The notes under the pieces: model-generated
The model's input: the letters and a program-made list of their open reading frames with translations, nothing else
The model's database searches: none
What the model was told of the DNA's origin: nothing
Assembly (NCBI RefSeq): GCF_022682495.2
Contig: NC_071390.1
Span: 150,202,583 to 150,266,582, forward strand
Direction of reading: 5' to 3'
DNA from: Desmodus rotundus
Lineage: Eukaryota > Chordata > Mammalia > Chiroptera > Phyllostomidae
Length of the DNA: 64,000 nt
Translations under genes and position numbers: made by a program
Part shown: one piece after another, positions 33,955 through 45,420 of the stretch
How positions within the stretch are numbered: position 1 is the stretch's first letter
Layout of the letters: each line of letters starts with the position of its first letter

Positions 33955-34125
33955 ACGCTGCAATATGGAATTAAAAGCAAGGCTCACATCACGAAGTGCT
34001 TATATACCACACCAAAGGTTTTGGATTTAGTCCTGAAGGCATGAGGAAATCAATGAACGATACAAAGCAGAGGGCTTATATCATTCAATTTGTATTTCGG
34101 AGAGATCATCCCCTGACTACATCTG
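33955..34125 (-). repeat. L2-type LINE remnant, right part
   Basis: 'gtgcttatataccacaccaaaggttttggatttagtcctgaaggcatgaggaaatcaatgaa' and 'ggcttatatcattcaatttgtatttcggagagatca' continue the repeat interrupted after 33345. Confidence 0.55.
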
Positions 34126-34619
34126 CAGTTCTAAGCATTGCTAATTCATCAAAGTAAATAATGGGGATGTGACTAAGGAGACCTGGGAGTGAGACCAGCT
34201 CCTCTTCCTGCCTTCCCTCTCCCTCCACTTGGAGCAGACAGCATCACTTCTGAACACTTGTGTCATCTGTTGATATAAGTAGGATCTTGGTTTACTTTAG
34301 CCCCGCAAAACTGGAGCAGCAGACCTCTTTAAAGCAAAATATTTATTACTAACCTATACAATAGTTACAATAGTTACAGTATTAATATATTACCCACCTC
34401 ATTAACACACTTCCGGAGGAATCTATATTCCAGCCATGTTTTAGAGATAATCTTGTTCTATCTGCTAGTCCCTTAAAGCAGATGTGGTCCTTCTGGTTTG
34501 GTTTTGAACTTTTAAAATAAATTAGTGTCATTTGTCTTTGGGTGTGGAGGTGACAGTTGGAGACAGACCCTCAGATTAACTTGAAGTGTTGACACAATGT
34601 TATCACAGAGCCAAGACTT
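34126..34619. other. Unique non-coding stretch
   Basis: No repeat or exon recognised. Confidence 0.4.
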
Positions 34620-34775
34620 ATGGCCCTAGAAGAGACATTTAGAGTTTTTCTCTTCCAACAACCTCTTTCACAGATGAGAAAAGTGAGCCCACACAGATTA
34701 AGCAGCTAGCCCAAGGATTTGAAAGTACTTAGGGGAGCTAGGGCTACAACCAAATCCCAGCTGCATTGCCAAGTT
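34620..34775 (-). repeat. MIR-like SINE
   Basis: 'cacagatgagaaaagtgagcccacacagattaagcagctagcccaagg' and 'gggctacaaccaaatcccag' follow antisense MIR or a close relative; the upstream 'agaagagacatttagagtttttctcttccaacaacctc' suggests a MIR variant. Confidence 0.65.
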
Positions 34776-35919
34776 GTCTAGAAGTAAGAAGCTGCTATTT
34801 TCAGAAACACTGCTCAGGAGACAAAAATCTCATCTCCCGTGGACTTATGCACAAAAGGGGGTCATTGACTCAGGAAACAGTTTAGGAGATCCCAATTGCA
34901 GGTACAAGTTAGTCCGGGGACTCACGGTGGTCGTCAGGACTCAGCCACTTTCTGTTTCGGGGGTCTGCTTCCCTCTAAGCAGGTTTCACTCAGACAGCCT
35001 CTTCCCATAATGAGGGAAGGTGGTGACCGAAGTCCATGTAACAACCTGCCTGCCCAGTGAAAAGAAATATCTTTCCCAGCAATATCAACACAAGTCTAGC
35101 TTGGGTCGTGTGCCAGTCCTCAAACCGATCACCCCAGCAGAGGAGAATGGAAAGCTCTGATTGACTGGGTCTGATTCCTATGTCTACATACCGTAAGGTC
35201 GGGAGATGGGCTGGGCACCTTCATTGTCAAATTCTATCTTTGGAGAGTGAAGGCAGTAGGATTCTTCAAAGTAAAAATCAAAGCTTCAACCCAAGAAAAG
35301 AGAATGAGTGCTGGCCAGGCACAAAACTGAGATGTACTTTAGACGCTGAGACTTACACCGAATAACAGTGGATTTCTAGATGATATCGGTGAGTTTTCCT
35401 GTTGGCTGTTATACCCTGTTGTAGGAAATAATCCCCCTTAGGTACAATGAATTTCTCATGTGCAAAGCACGTGTCCCCACCATGGAATTCAGAGAAGCCA
35501 ATTGTTTCTGCAGCATTGAGTCTGTGGAAAGATGGTATTTCTGAGTAGAGAAGACCCCACCCCCCCATGCCATCCCCATCCCCATGGGAAACCGGGTCCC
35601 AAATGAATCTGAGCATTCAAATGAACAAGCAACATGCCTTTGGGCCTCACTGTGTATTTGGGGGCTTCGCTAAGCTTTTTGTGCTCATGAAAAATTAGCA
35701 AGAATAAGCCAATTCTAGTAAGCAAGACACATAGAATTTTATTTCACTGTAATTTGTCTCACTGCTTCTACTCACTGCCTCTGTTCTTTTGTTGTTTAAA
35801 AATGCATAAAGAATATCCATGGAGATTTAAATACGCATTGTCTAAATCCACCATCTCCCTTCAGAAAGCAGAGATAAATGGAGAATTTTGTAAGCATGAT
35901 TCCAAGGCAGAAACCCTTT
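34776..35919. other. Unique non-coding stretch
   Basis: No repeat family recognised. A CG-rich 'gtgagttttcctg' donor-like site at about 35388 has no matching acceptor with an open frame. Frames at 34774-35010 and 35353-35725 are unsupported. Confidence 0.4.
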
Positions 35920-36700
35920 TTTACTAATCTGAAAAAAAATTTAGGTATATGGCAAAACTATTAAAAAGTTAAGGAGCAAATAAACTTGGAGGAAATATAT
36001 AACTTCTACTAAAAGCAGATAAAGAATATCTTTTACACATAAATGGTTTTGTGAAGAAAAAGGTGAACACCACAATAGGAAAATGGGCCAAGGGCATGAA
36101 TAGCAAGTTAATTTTAAAAAATGAATTGCATGAAAGTAATGGAAGTACTTACTAGTAATGGAAGAGATGCAAATTAAAACAACAATGAGACACCACTTTT
36201 ACGCTATCATATTAGCAGAAGAAAATGCTAGCAGTTGACACTCCCCAGAGTCAGCCAGGGGTGTAATGCATGGGAGTAAAAGCTGATAAAACTTGGAGTC
36301 GAACGGGGTGGGGGTAGGTATTGGGAAGGATGCAGTTTGGCAATGACCGAGCTAAGAGGCCACAACTCTTGCTCAGCTTTGACTCAGCACCTCCAGGAAC
36401 TTACCCTAAGGGGATAGTCAGGACTTTGCCCATTTAATTAAAGATTTAGCTACAGGCTATTTATAATAATAAAACACTGGAGACAGCTAAGCTTTCCAAT
36501 ATGGAGGGATTAGCTAAATACAATATGATTCATGAAAATGTAAATTATGAAAAACAAGTTAATACATCTTCTGCTTGATTTTATACATAAAGGTCTTGAG
36601 GAATATTTAAGAAAATGTGCATAGTGGGGTTTTTTGTACTTCCTACTTTATCTTAAACGAACATAAGTACAAATTATAATATTAAAAAGGAAAGAAAAGA
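35920..36700 (+). mobile_element. Old L1: ORF2 C-terminal remnant and 3' UTR
   Basis: 'aataggaaaatgggccaagggcatgaatagc', 'gagatgcaaattaaaacaacaatgagacaccactttta', 'ggaaggatgcagtttgg', 'ggaacttaccctaaggggatagtc' and 'gctatttataataataaaacactggagacagc' run in L1M consensus order. The reading frame is broken repeatedly. Confidence 0.85.
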
Positions 36701-36828
36701 CTGAGAACTGTTAAACTACCTCGTTTAACGGTGTCTTTCTCTAGGTATCGTGCTCCCTTCTGGGGAAGGGGCAAACACTGCTGCCTCCTTTCTGGGGAAG
36801 ACAGAACTAACCTGCCTGTTTGCCCTGC

Positions 36829-36895
36829 TGCGGGGGGGGGCTTCTGACTTCAGGGGGGCTGTCTGTGCCCACCCCTGCCCCCCCACCCCCGGGTG
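36829..36895. repeat. G-tract/C-tract low-complexity block
   Basis: G9 at 36832-36840 and G6 near 36854-36859 are followed by C-rich 'cccacccctgcccccccacccccggg'. The opposed tracts could pair as a hairpin or form G-quadruplex on either strand. Confidence 0.8.
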
Positions 36896-38414
36896 TCAGA
36901 GAACCCCTGAGCACTGATAAGCAAGCTTGGCCAGGAGGCTTTTGATCTTAATGCCTACCCAAGAGATTCTGAGGCTTAGCTGAGACTCGCTCACTGTCCT
37001 CGTGTGAAGGAGGAAAAGGGCCCGGTCACATACATATGCTGGGTCGAACTTTTATTTTAGAAACATGATGTTTCTTGAATTCTGCATTTTATTTGCACAC
37101 AGATATTTACTAGCTTTTATGAAAGAAGAAAAAATGGGAGGAAAGACAAAGGGAATTCAATCAGATCAATTTGTCTCCAGATCCTATCTGGTGTAGGTTT
37201 TCAGTCTGCTACTTCCAATCTCCTTCTGCATTCTAAAACCCCTCGATAAGATTCCCTTTCCCTATCTCTGTGCTTTTCAGGGAAACAGGCTGAGAGCTAG
37301 GCAGACCCTCTCATCTCTAACTGATAAAGCCGTGTGTTTATTTAGATTCAATCATATTGAATCCATTTCAACAATTATATATTATCTCCCCCCAAACGCA
37401 CACAACCCCCACCCCCAGCAATTGATGCCCCCTTCCCCCCTCTCCTTAGGCCCAAGCTTGGACTTTCAAGGAATTTAAGAGATTCGAATCAGAGCTCTGG
37501 GCTAGAATGAAAGGAAAAAGAAAAACATTGCCAAGGTCCAGGAGCGTGCAGAGCTGACATGTTTTCAAGTGGTCCTGTGCTTCCCCAGTCCCTCACTCTA
37601 ACCTCGTGTCATCTCCTTTGATTTCCTTTGGTGGAGTTTCTTTTTCAATGGAGAGAGCCCTTTCATTGTTCCCATCGTGTCTCATCTGGATGGAATTGCA
37701 GTGCTCGCCGCTCCCACCTGATGGATAATTTCCTGCATTGCTCGTTGCAAGACAATCTGGTGAACACTCCTTCCTCCTGCCGAGCCAAAACGTCTCATAA
37801 TTCTTCAGCCTTTTACAAGAGGATCCAGCTCAGAAGCTGCAGTGACTCAGGAAGGATGAATGCTTCCTTCAATCTTATCTTTTTTGTCCTTTCGGTTTCT
37901 AAGTACACGTCGAGCTCTCTCTGGGACTGGTATGTCACGTGGGGTTGAACTCTGCTTCAGAAATCAAAGGACTACGTCTTCGTGGCCATCCACTTCACTA
38001 GTGACCTGCTCAGGGACTCCAGAAAGGTCACAGAGAGTCGTGTGCTTTCTTCCCCATCTGTTTATATGAAGCTCAGCAGCCCCATCAGGCTGGGTGAGTC
38101 CAGTGTATGGAGTGCTCAGAAATCCCTAAAGAACACTAATCTCCCAAAGTCTTCACATCGTCAGCGGAGCTGCAGCTAGGGGAGCAGATATTCTCCTGAA
38201 CAGGGCGATTGGTCCCTCTCCGAGTTCCAAATGTCAGGTTTGTCAGCGAGCATCACCCACTCCCGGCCTCTGTCTAGGTTCCCCACCGGTACCGCAAAGT
38301 CTGCTTCTAATGGTAGCCTTTGTCTTTGCCTTGGAAAAATTGGACTCATTTTAGGAGTAGGGAAAAGAGACATCCGAACTCCCTAAGGAATTTCTGGGGG
38401 GTTTATATGTTGTT
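36896..38414. other. Unique non-coding stretch containing a weak exon candidate
   Basis: No repeat recognised. C-rich low complexity at about 37388-37442. The interval 37600-38100 has mixed composition with open frames on both strands; see the separate entry for 37961-38093. Confidence 0.4.
37961..38093 (+). other. Weak exon candidate
   Basis: An AG at 37959-37960 preceded by 'ttgaactctgcttc' (short, weak pyrimidine tract) is followed by 133 nt open in frame 1 (44 codons plus one base, starting KSKDYVFVAIHFTSDLLRD) and then G|gtgagt at 38094. The 5' phase (0) would be compatible with the exon ending at 31319. An open stretch of this length is expected fairly often by chance and no protein family is recognised. 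Confidence 0.2.
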
Positions 38415-38550
38415 TTTCTTGATTGTGGGGACGGTTTCACTGGTGTATACGTCTCTCACAGCTTGTCAGTGTTGATGCTTTAAATATGTACAGTTTATTG
38501 TATGTCAGTTGTACCTCAATACAGCTGTTAAAACAAAACAAAATAAAACC
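38415..38550 (+). mobile_element. L1 3' end
   Basis: 'tcagtgttgatgctttaaatatgtacagtttattgtatgtcagttgtacctcaatacagctgttaaaac' followed by an A-rich tail (38527-38550) is the sense L1 3' terminus. Confidence 0.9.
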
Positions 38551-39384
38551 CTATATCCAACATTTCCAGTGCCAGTGGTCTACTGTACTGTCTTGTGCTA
38601 CTACTGGGAAATGGGGGTTGAAGTTAAAAAAAAAAAACCCAAGACATTTCCATGAGGAAGTGATGTTGGCTCAGGCAGAACTTTCCTAGTTATATGAACC
38701 AATAGATTTCCTTCATCATTTAAGGTGGTTTCATTTCCATTTCCCACTGGCTACCTTAGAAGTACTGACATACAGGAAATAATCTTTTTCCTTTTTCTTA
38801 AAATATTAAAATATATCCACTTCAAGTTAATTTTTAACAATGCTAAGCATTATACCTACCATATTATAAGGAAAAGTAATTGTGATTCTTTAAACACTCA
38901 TAGCAAGAATATTGTTTTATTTGTTTTTCGGGAAGCCCTGCTGTGGCATACAGGGGCACGAGAGAGGAAAACAGGAATGAAAAGATCAATATTACTCTAT
39001 TATAATCAAAGCAGAGCCAAAAGTTACAACTCGTAAAATTCAGTAGAAATAAAAATAGATTTTTTTGTTGAAGATGACTCCCTTGGGCAACCCAAAAGAT
39101 TACCCAGGATTAGTAAAAATTGGGGCAACATTCTAGAATTTTCCTTTACACCAGAATGCATTGGAGTGTTTTCCTACAAAATCTGTTCCAATAGAATAGA
39201 TTTCAAAGTCTGGGCTCCCCAGGGTAGTGCAGTAGGCCCCCTATGCTTGCTTTGGTCCCAAAATACCCGAGAGCCCATCTCTAGGGAGCCATCCTTTCGA
39301 TTAAACATTTCTTCTTTCCTTGGTTTTCCTTTAAAAAAAACTTCATTGCAGGATAATATTAAGTCACTATCCTCTTAAGACAGT
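38551..39384. other. Unique non-coding stretch
   Basis: AT-rich, no repeat or exon recognised. An A12 run lies near 38625-38637. Confidence 0.4.
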
Positions 39385-39630
39385 AATTGTATAGCAGACA
39401 AGTGCATGGATTTAAGCCAGACACTTTGGGGTCACATCCTGGCTGCGCCATTCCTAGCTATGTGACTTTGCCCCTCTCTTGACTGTACCCCTCTTTCTGT
39501 ACTTTAGCTTCCTCCTCTGCAAATGAGGGCAATACTAATGTCTTCCTGAAGGGTTGTGTGGGGTTCATGCGGACAACACAGATTGCCTGGCCCACAGTAT
39601 GTGCTCAATAAATGCCCGCTCTCATCCCGA
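39385..39630 (+). repeat. MIR SINE
   Basis: Nearly full-length sense MIR: 'catggatttaagccagacac', 'tcctggctgcgccattcctagctatgtgactttg', 'gcttcctcctctgcaaatgagggcaatac', 'cccacagtatgtgctcaataaatgcc'. Confidence 0.93.
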
Positions 39631-39649
39631 GAGTGAGGCATCCTGGCTG

Positions 39650-39895
39650 GGTGCCAGGAACACTGAGAAACCAGCCAAGAGTCCTGATGTTAAGTCTGCT
39701 CCTCCCAATACTGTCTGAGTGACCTTGACCAAGTGCACCTTGGCTTCTCTCACTGGATAAATGGCAATACTAATGCCCCCATGCCAAGTCCCCAGTGGTG
39801 GCAGACCTGAGATGGGTGTTATGAGAATAAAATGAAGTAACAGATATGAAAGAGGTTTGCAAAGACTAAATGGACTTAAATAATCAGCGCTGTCA
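39650..39895 (+). repeat. MIR SINE (second, adjacent)
   Basis: 'cttaagtctgctcc'-like head, 'gagtgaccttgaccaagtgcaccttggcttctctcactggataaatggcaatac', 'atgggtgttatgagaataaaatgaagtaacagatatgaaagagg' follow sense MIR immediately after the first copy. Confidence 0.8.
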
Positions 39896-39904
39896 CAGGA
39901 AATA

Positions 39905-40060
39905 GTTGATTCATTCAACTAATGTTTACCAGGTACAAGGACCAAAATAGAGTTTTATCTTCAAGCAGGTAGTAAATGCTGCTCTGGAAGAAATTCAGAA
40001 GACAGTATGAAAACTGATACAGTTAGGGAAAGTGTAAGACCTGGGAGATGAGGGGAAGAT
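39905..40060 (-). repeat. L2 LINE fragment
   Basis: 'ttgattcattcaactaatgtttaccaggtacaagg' is the antisense L2 3' tip and 'agggaaagtgtaagacctgggagatg' its continuation. Confidence 0.5.
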
Positions 40061-40294
40061 CACCCTCATTTTCTTCACGTTTTTGCAGCAGGCTAACTCC
40101 GCGAAGGCTTCCTGAACCCTTCCCAGTGTGGCCAGCCCAGAGCCTGCTGCAGTGTGGTCTGTTCTTCAAGCCCATCAGAGCTAAGTCGGGCACCTATTTC
40201 TAAACACCTGGGAAGACAAACCATTTCCGCATATTATGCTAATGGTTCTGAATTAACTGCAAGTTATTCTCCAAAGATCAATATGTATATACAT

Positions 40295-40605
40295 ACATGT
40301 TTTTAATTGTGGTAAAATACACAAAACCTAAAATGCACCATCTTAGCCATTTGCAAGTGCGCCGTTCATTGGTATCAAGTACATTCACAACGTGCTTCCA
40401 TCCCCACCTTCCGCCTCCAGAACTCTTTTCATCCTCTAAAACTGAGACCTGCACCCACTAAACAATAACTCGCAGCCCCTGGGTCCCCAGGCCCTGGCAC
40501 CCACCATCCTACTGTCTCTGTGAGTTTGACTGCTCCCGGGACCTCCTCTCAAGGGCATCATATAGCCTTTGTCTTCTTGTGATTGGCTTATTTTGCACAG
40601 AGTTT
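40295..40605 (-). mobile_element. L1 3' UTR fragment (L1M class)
   Basis: 'ttttaattgtggtaaaatacacaaaacctaaaatgcaccatcttagcca', 'agtacattcacaacgtgcttccatcc', 'aacaataactcgcagcccctgg', 'tttgtcttcttgtgattggcttatttt' is the antisense L1M 3' UTR. Confidence 0.9.
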
Positions 40606-41290
40606 TGGGGTTTTTTTTGGGGGGGTGGTCCAAGATCATTGTCCCTGGAAATATGGGATTTGGTCACATTCTGGTTTGTAATTTCCAAGCCACTACTTTA
40701 TGACAAGTTCTCTGTCTCAGTTTCAACAGCACTTTGGCTTCAGGAAAAGGGCAGATGGTGCCACTCCGTGTTTCTAATGGCTTCTAGTCAAAGCAGCAGT
40801 GTCTGGATCCTTGAATTTCACCTTTTTTGGCTTTCTCCATTTTCCTCTGCTTTCCACATAAACAAGGCCTTTGGGGGGATGGGGTGAATGGCCGTGAGCC
40901 GCAGCCCCTTGGACACTTGTAGAAGGAGTTTAATGGAGGCTTCTGAAGTCTGTGAAGCAATGTGAGAAACAGCAGCTGTTCCTCCACTCGGAGTGTCCAT
41001 TAATAAGAAGACATTTGTCGTGAAGGTAAACACTCTCTGCAATGGGAACAGTGCCAAGAGGGCCAGGAGGTACAGACCGCTGGTGAGCCTGGTGAGCCCG
41101 GGGCCAGCAGACAGAGGTGTCATGGCAGTGTGTTGTCTTAGGAACACACAGGCCTCAACACCCAAAACTGGGGAAGAACAAAAGGGTTGGGGGGTGGGGG
41201 TCGGTGTGTCCTCATATGCTACATCTGGTCTTCCTAGATATTGTCTCAGATCAGCAAAGCCTATGTCCTTTGTGCAGCTGATTTTTAAAA
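40606..41290. other. Unique non-coding stretch
   Basis: G/T-rich run at 40606-40628. The 209-codon minus frame (40818-41447) overlaps the SINE below and has no recognised domain. Confidence 0.4.
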
Positions 41291-41297
41291 AAACATG

Positions 41298-41461
41298 CCT
41301 GGTGGGGCAGCTCAGTAGGTTGGGGAGTCTCCCAATGTACAAGGGTGAGGGTTCCATCCTTAGTGGGGGCATATGCGGGGTCAACCAGTGAGTGCATGAA
41401 GTGGGGGGAGCCTCAGTCGATGTTTCTCTCTCTTTCAAGTCAATCAATAAATTTTTTTAAA
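41298..41461 (+). mobile_element. VES-related SINE, diverged
   Basis: 'gcctggtggggcagctcagtagg', box B-like 'agggttccatccttagtggggg', 'ggggtcaaccagtgagtgc', 'gcctcagtcgatgtttctctctc' and 'caatcaataaatttttttaa'. It is shorter and more diverged than the other copies. A 5-7 bp repeat ('acatgc' before, 'gcatgc' after) may be the target duplication. Confidence 0.8.
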
Positions 41462-41724
41462 GCATGCATTCCAGAATTTACACTTCCCAGTGGTGGTAGT
41501 CCTCCTCAAAGTCATCACCCCATGAGGCCGTCATCTCATTCACCAGGGAATGCTGCTTTGGACAGGCCTACAAGCAAAGACAAAGCCTGGTGAGCTTTGT
41601 CAATATGGCACGTCAAGCTTTGGCTTGGATTTTGAGACAGATGCTGAGATCTGATAAATGAAGCATGCGGTTTGTCCCTTTATGTGGTTTGAAATGGAAT
41701 AACCAGGCACACGTTTGTATAAAA

Positions 41725-41970
41725 TAATAGCTAGTGCTTATCAAAGCAGGCTAGGTGCTATTCTCAGTGTTCTGGATGACATGCCTTATTTAATCCCCTC
41801 AAAAACCTCATGGACTGGATGATGTTATCTCAGTTTTACGGAGCAGGATGAAACTGAGGTACAGAGAAGTTAAGGAAGATGCCCAAAGTTACACAACAGC
41901 CAAGTGGTAGGGTTGGAATCCGGCCCCATGCAGTCTGGTTCTGGAAGCTTCTCTTGTAATACACTGTATT
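41725..41970 (-). repeat. MIR SINE
   Basis: Antisense MIR in order: 'tagctagtgcttatcaaagcagg', 'aaaacctcatggactggatgatgttatctcagttttacgg', 'gaaactgaggtacagagaagttaagg', 'ttacacaacagccaagtggtagggttggaatccgg'. Confidence 0.93.
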
Positions 41971-42289
41971 GGCTCCCTAATTTACTTGAGTGGCCCAGAA
42001 ATCACTGATTGAGAGATTACCGAAGGGACTTCCTGACTCAGTATCTTACTTTCCCCAGGTCTGCAAGGCCTGGAATCTCACTATTACAATTACTTCTTAG
42101 GCATTTTGTTTTGACAAGGCTTTGTTAAAATGAATGTGCCCTGCTTTGAAGAGCATTTATTCAGATGTGTTTAATAAATTAAAAAGACTCAGAGAGCAGG
42201 GAGATGGAAAACAGAACAATGCCTTTTGATGAAGCAAGAAGTAGTAAGAGATCTTAATCCTAGAATCCCATGGGATGACAGTAGTCTGG

Positions 42290-42550
42290 GTACCCATCTA
42301 TCCATCCATCCAACAGATATTTATTAAAGGCCTGTGATGTTTCAGGCTTCGTGCCAAAAGCTGGGATACAATACTGAGCAAAAACAGACCAAGACCCTCT
42401 GAGAGTTCAGAGTCCAGAAGGGGAGCAGTAGACTTTTAATTGTGATAGGATCTGGGGAAGAGCGGTACAAAGTGCCATATAACAGGGGGCTGGAATGGAA
42501 TGATCTGGGGCCCTGGGGCTTGGAAGACAGGAGAAAGATGCTCAAAGAGA
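42290..42550 (-). repeat. L2 LINE 3' end
   Basis: 'ccatccatccaacagatatttattaaaggcctgtgatgtttcaggc', 'ctgggatacaatactgagcaaaaacagaccaagaccctctgagagttcagagtcc' follow antisense L2. Confidence 0.85.
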
Positions 42551-43222
42551 GACTGGGAGGTGCCAAGTATGGTAGATGGTACTGAATGCTCAACAAAATG
42601 CAGCCCAATCACCATGTTAACTCTGCCTCGATGCTCGGGGATGGCCAAGTACATGTGTGTGCAAACTGCTCTAGTCCTGAAGTGGAGGAAGTTACTGTGG
42701 CCATACACTGTGTTGGTGTAGAGAGGGGAAGAAATAATGACCATGAACGTGCACTCACTCTTGACTCTCTTCCTCTAACTTTACTGCTCTGTCTCTTCAA
42801 CAGCCTGAACTTTAGGTGCCTTGCGGATAAAATGATAAAGACAGACAAACTGTCTCTAACCTCTATTGAGAGTCTGCGTGTGGCTACGGTAGGAGTTCAG
42901 AGGGTGGCCGCCACTGTCTGTCTTCCATTTTTCTGAGGTCTCTGCAGAACCTGAGAGACATGAGGGGCCTCCATAAAGCAGCGTGACAGCAAAGGCATTT
43001 GGTTCCAAGGACTTTCTTCCCTCTGTTCTTGGAGAAAGGAGAATCAGGCAAAGAAGTCCACACTTATGAACTATAATCTGAAAGCTGAGCTCATTACCAG
43101 GGGCCGAATCAATTCATTTTGGATACATCCCAGCAGACAGACAGGGTTTGCCTGGCAAAGTCATCATGTAGAGTATGATCCAAACTATTGCTCAGATAGT
43201 CATTTGTTTATTAGTAATGTGA
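42551..43222. other. Unique non-coding stretch
   Basis: No repeat or exon recognised. Confidence 0.4.
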
Positions 43223-43224
43223 AT

Positions 43225-43490
43225 AATAACAATAGTTAACATTCATTGAGCATTTACTATGTGCTCGTTGCTTCACATTCACTGTCTCATTTACTTCTCA
43301 CATTGAACTCTAAGAAATAGATACTGTGTTGTTATTGTACCCATTCTACAGACTAGGAAACCTAAATCTAGAGGAGTCACATGACTTGCCCTATCTCACC
43401 ATGGTAAGGGGTGCAACCCCGGCTGAAATTGAGGTCTGATGGTCAGAAAGCCCTTGCTTTTCAACACTGCTCTCTATGGCTTCTGAGGTA
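43225..43490 (-). repeat. MIR SINE, near full length
   Basis: 'gaataataacaatagttaacattcattgagcatttactatgtgctcg', 'acagactaggaaacctaaatc', 'aggggtgcaaccccggctgaaattgaggtctgatgg', 'cttgcttttcaacactgctctct' are antisense MIR. Confidence 0.94.
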
Positions 43491-45084
43491 AAACCCTGAT
43501 TTTCAGATAAATGTTTACCAACCTGGCACTTGTTCATTAAGAAAGGTAGATCTCTAAACACAGTGAGTCCAGCATTGCTAGATTTTGCAGATGAGTAAAA
43601 CTTCCTAACATTTGGGAGTCTGACTAAAGTGTGTCAAGTTTTTGCTTTGCTAACTAAGCTCCTTTTTATTTTAAAAAAATCACTTCACCATCATTTCTTT
43701 AAAAAAGAGGAACTTCAAAAAATCAGAAGTAAATATTTTTTTGGAATTTAAAAGCTCGATAAATGTAAGCCACGAACAAATCACTGCACAATTCTTGCTT
43801 TCCTCATTTTGCTTCAAAGCAGTGGAAACGGAACCCCAAAATGCTGACTGGCTTTGGTGTAAGAATTAATATTTGGGAGCCTCTGTGCATTGGCCTTGTG
43901 TGAGCAACACTCTGAGTTAGAATATAACTTGGAAAAAAAATAGGGTTGTATTTCTTATCTTTTCTAACTCCGACTTCCACTTACTTCATCTGGATTCTAT
44001 CCTCTCTACCACACCATTAGTCTGAATATTTGAGGTTTCCCTATTGTCTCCAGAAAGTTCTTGGAGACAAGGTCAAATTAAGGGCAAGTCTCCCAGGTCA
44101 GAGTGGTCTATTTTGAGCCATATGAATGTTTCTCTAAATAATTTCTTAAAAACAAAACCACTGCAGTACTGAAGTTATTGAGTGTTCAAACCAAATGGTG
44201 GAATGGGTTTGGGGCCAAAATCAAAGGTCACATTTTAACGATGACCAGTGACTTTAAAATGATAATCCATCACAGTGCGAACGGGCAACGAGAATCCTCT
44301 TCAGCCGTGGGGAGGGCACAGCTCTGATCAGTGTTTGGGTGGGTCTGATTTGTCTGGGGCCAGCAACCTTTCCCTGCCCCAGTATTTTTTCAGACCTTTT
44401 TGAACCATTTGACATTGCACAGTTCTTCTTAGTTTATGAGATAAGTTGCAGGTTATCTTGAGGGCAGCATCTCCTTTTCTGGGGGTGGACATAGAAACTC
44501 CACCACGTAAACTCCACCGCGTAAGCTCCGTGCCACCACCGTACTTCATTATTTGTTTCTCTGACATGTGGGGACAATCTGTCAAAAGTGTGTGGAATGT
44601 CTTAATAGTTTTCCTTTAAATAAAGCAAAGCACACTGTGAGGAAATATTTTTGTGCCTCTGTGAAATTTTTTAACCTTAAAAATAGAATGTTGCACCAGA
44701 TAAACTTATAAAATCAGGTGAGAGTATCATCGGTTTTATATCTATGGCTCCAAATCTTCAAGTCACCCAAATAATTCAGACAGTGTAGACTTTCATTTCA
44801 AATACTTCGGGATTTGAGCCTCTCATTTTCCCCTCAGTTTTCTGAGCAATTCAGAAGACAAATACAAATAAAGATAAGAGCTTTGAGATTTTTAGTAAAA
44901 ATATTTTCCATCAGTAGAGCCTAGCATCTGTGGACTTCTGAAAATAGACACGTCCAAACCCTCATGGGGGTTCTACTTATGTTTATATGACCTTGAGCAG
45001 TTTAACGTCTCTAAGACTCAGTTTCCACATGTGTAAAAAAGGGAGGAAGCAAAACACTCTATGTTAAGTTCTTAGTGCTATTGC
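43491..45084. other. Long repeat-free AT-rich stretch
   Basis: About 1.6 kb without a recognised repeat, including T- and A-rich runs at 43668-43740. It resembles typical intronic or intergenic conserved non-coding DNA, but no functional element can be shown. Confidence 0.35.
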
Positions 45085-45420
45085 CAATGGGTAATGAACG
45101 TTCAAAGGGTGTGACACCGCCTGAGCTCACCAGTCTGCACGCTCCCCTACCTTTCCCAGTGTCCCTGGGAATCATGGGCCATCAGCGTATGTGTCACCTT
45201 GGGCTGAGGCAGATAAAACCTGGTGTGTGTCCTCTCTCTCTCTCTCCCCCTGCTATGGTGACTCAAAAAACCCCACGTTGAAATGGCAGCATCACAAGAT
45301 AGAGGGGTCCTGGGTCCCTGGGTCACCACTTGGAGGACAACCCCTGTGGACCACGTGAGATTTTGTTGTAAAGACACATCAGCTTTTTCATATAAAGGCA
45401 CTGAAGTTTTGAGGAGAGTC
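45085..45420 (+). mobile_element. LTR-like remnant
   Basis: 'gggtgtgacaccgcctgagctcacc', 'gcatcacaagatagaggggtcctgggtccctgggtcaccacttggaggac' and 'gtgagattttgttgtaaag' resemble the 3' half of class III LTRs, where the consensus has 'gcctgggtccctgagtcaccacgtggag'. Confidence 0.5.

Noticed and set aside
35340..35400. Donor-like 'gatatcg|gtgagt'
   Set aside because: No acceptor with a compatible open frame upstream; stop codons are frequent in all frames before it.
40818..41447. 209-codon minus-strand open frame
   Set aside because: Overlaps the VES-related SINE and unique DNA, with no recognisable motif.
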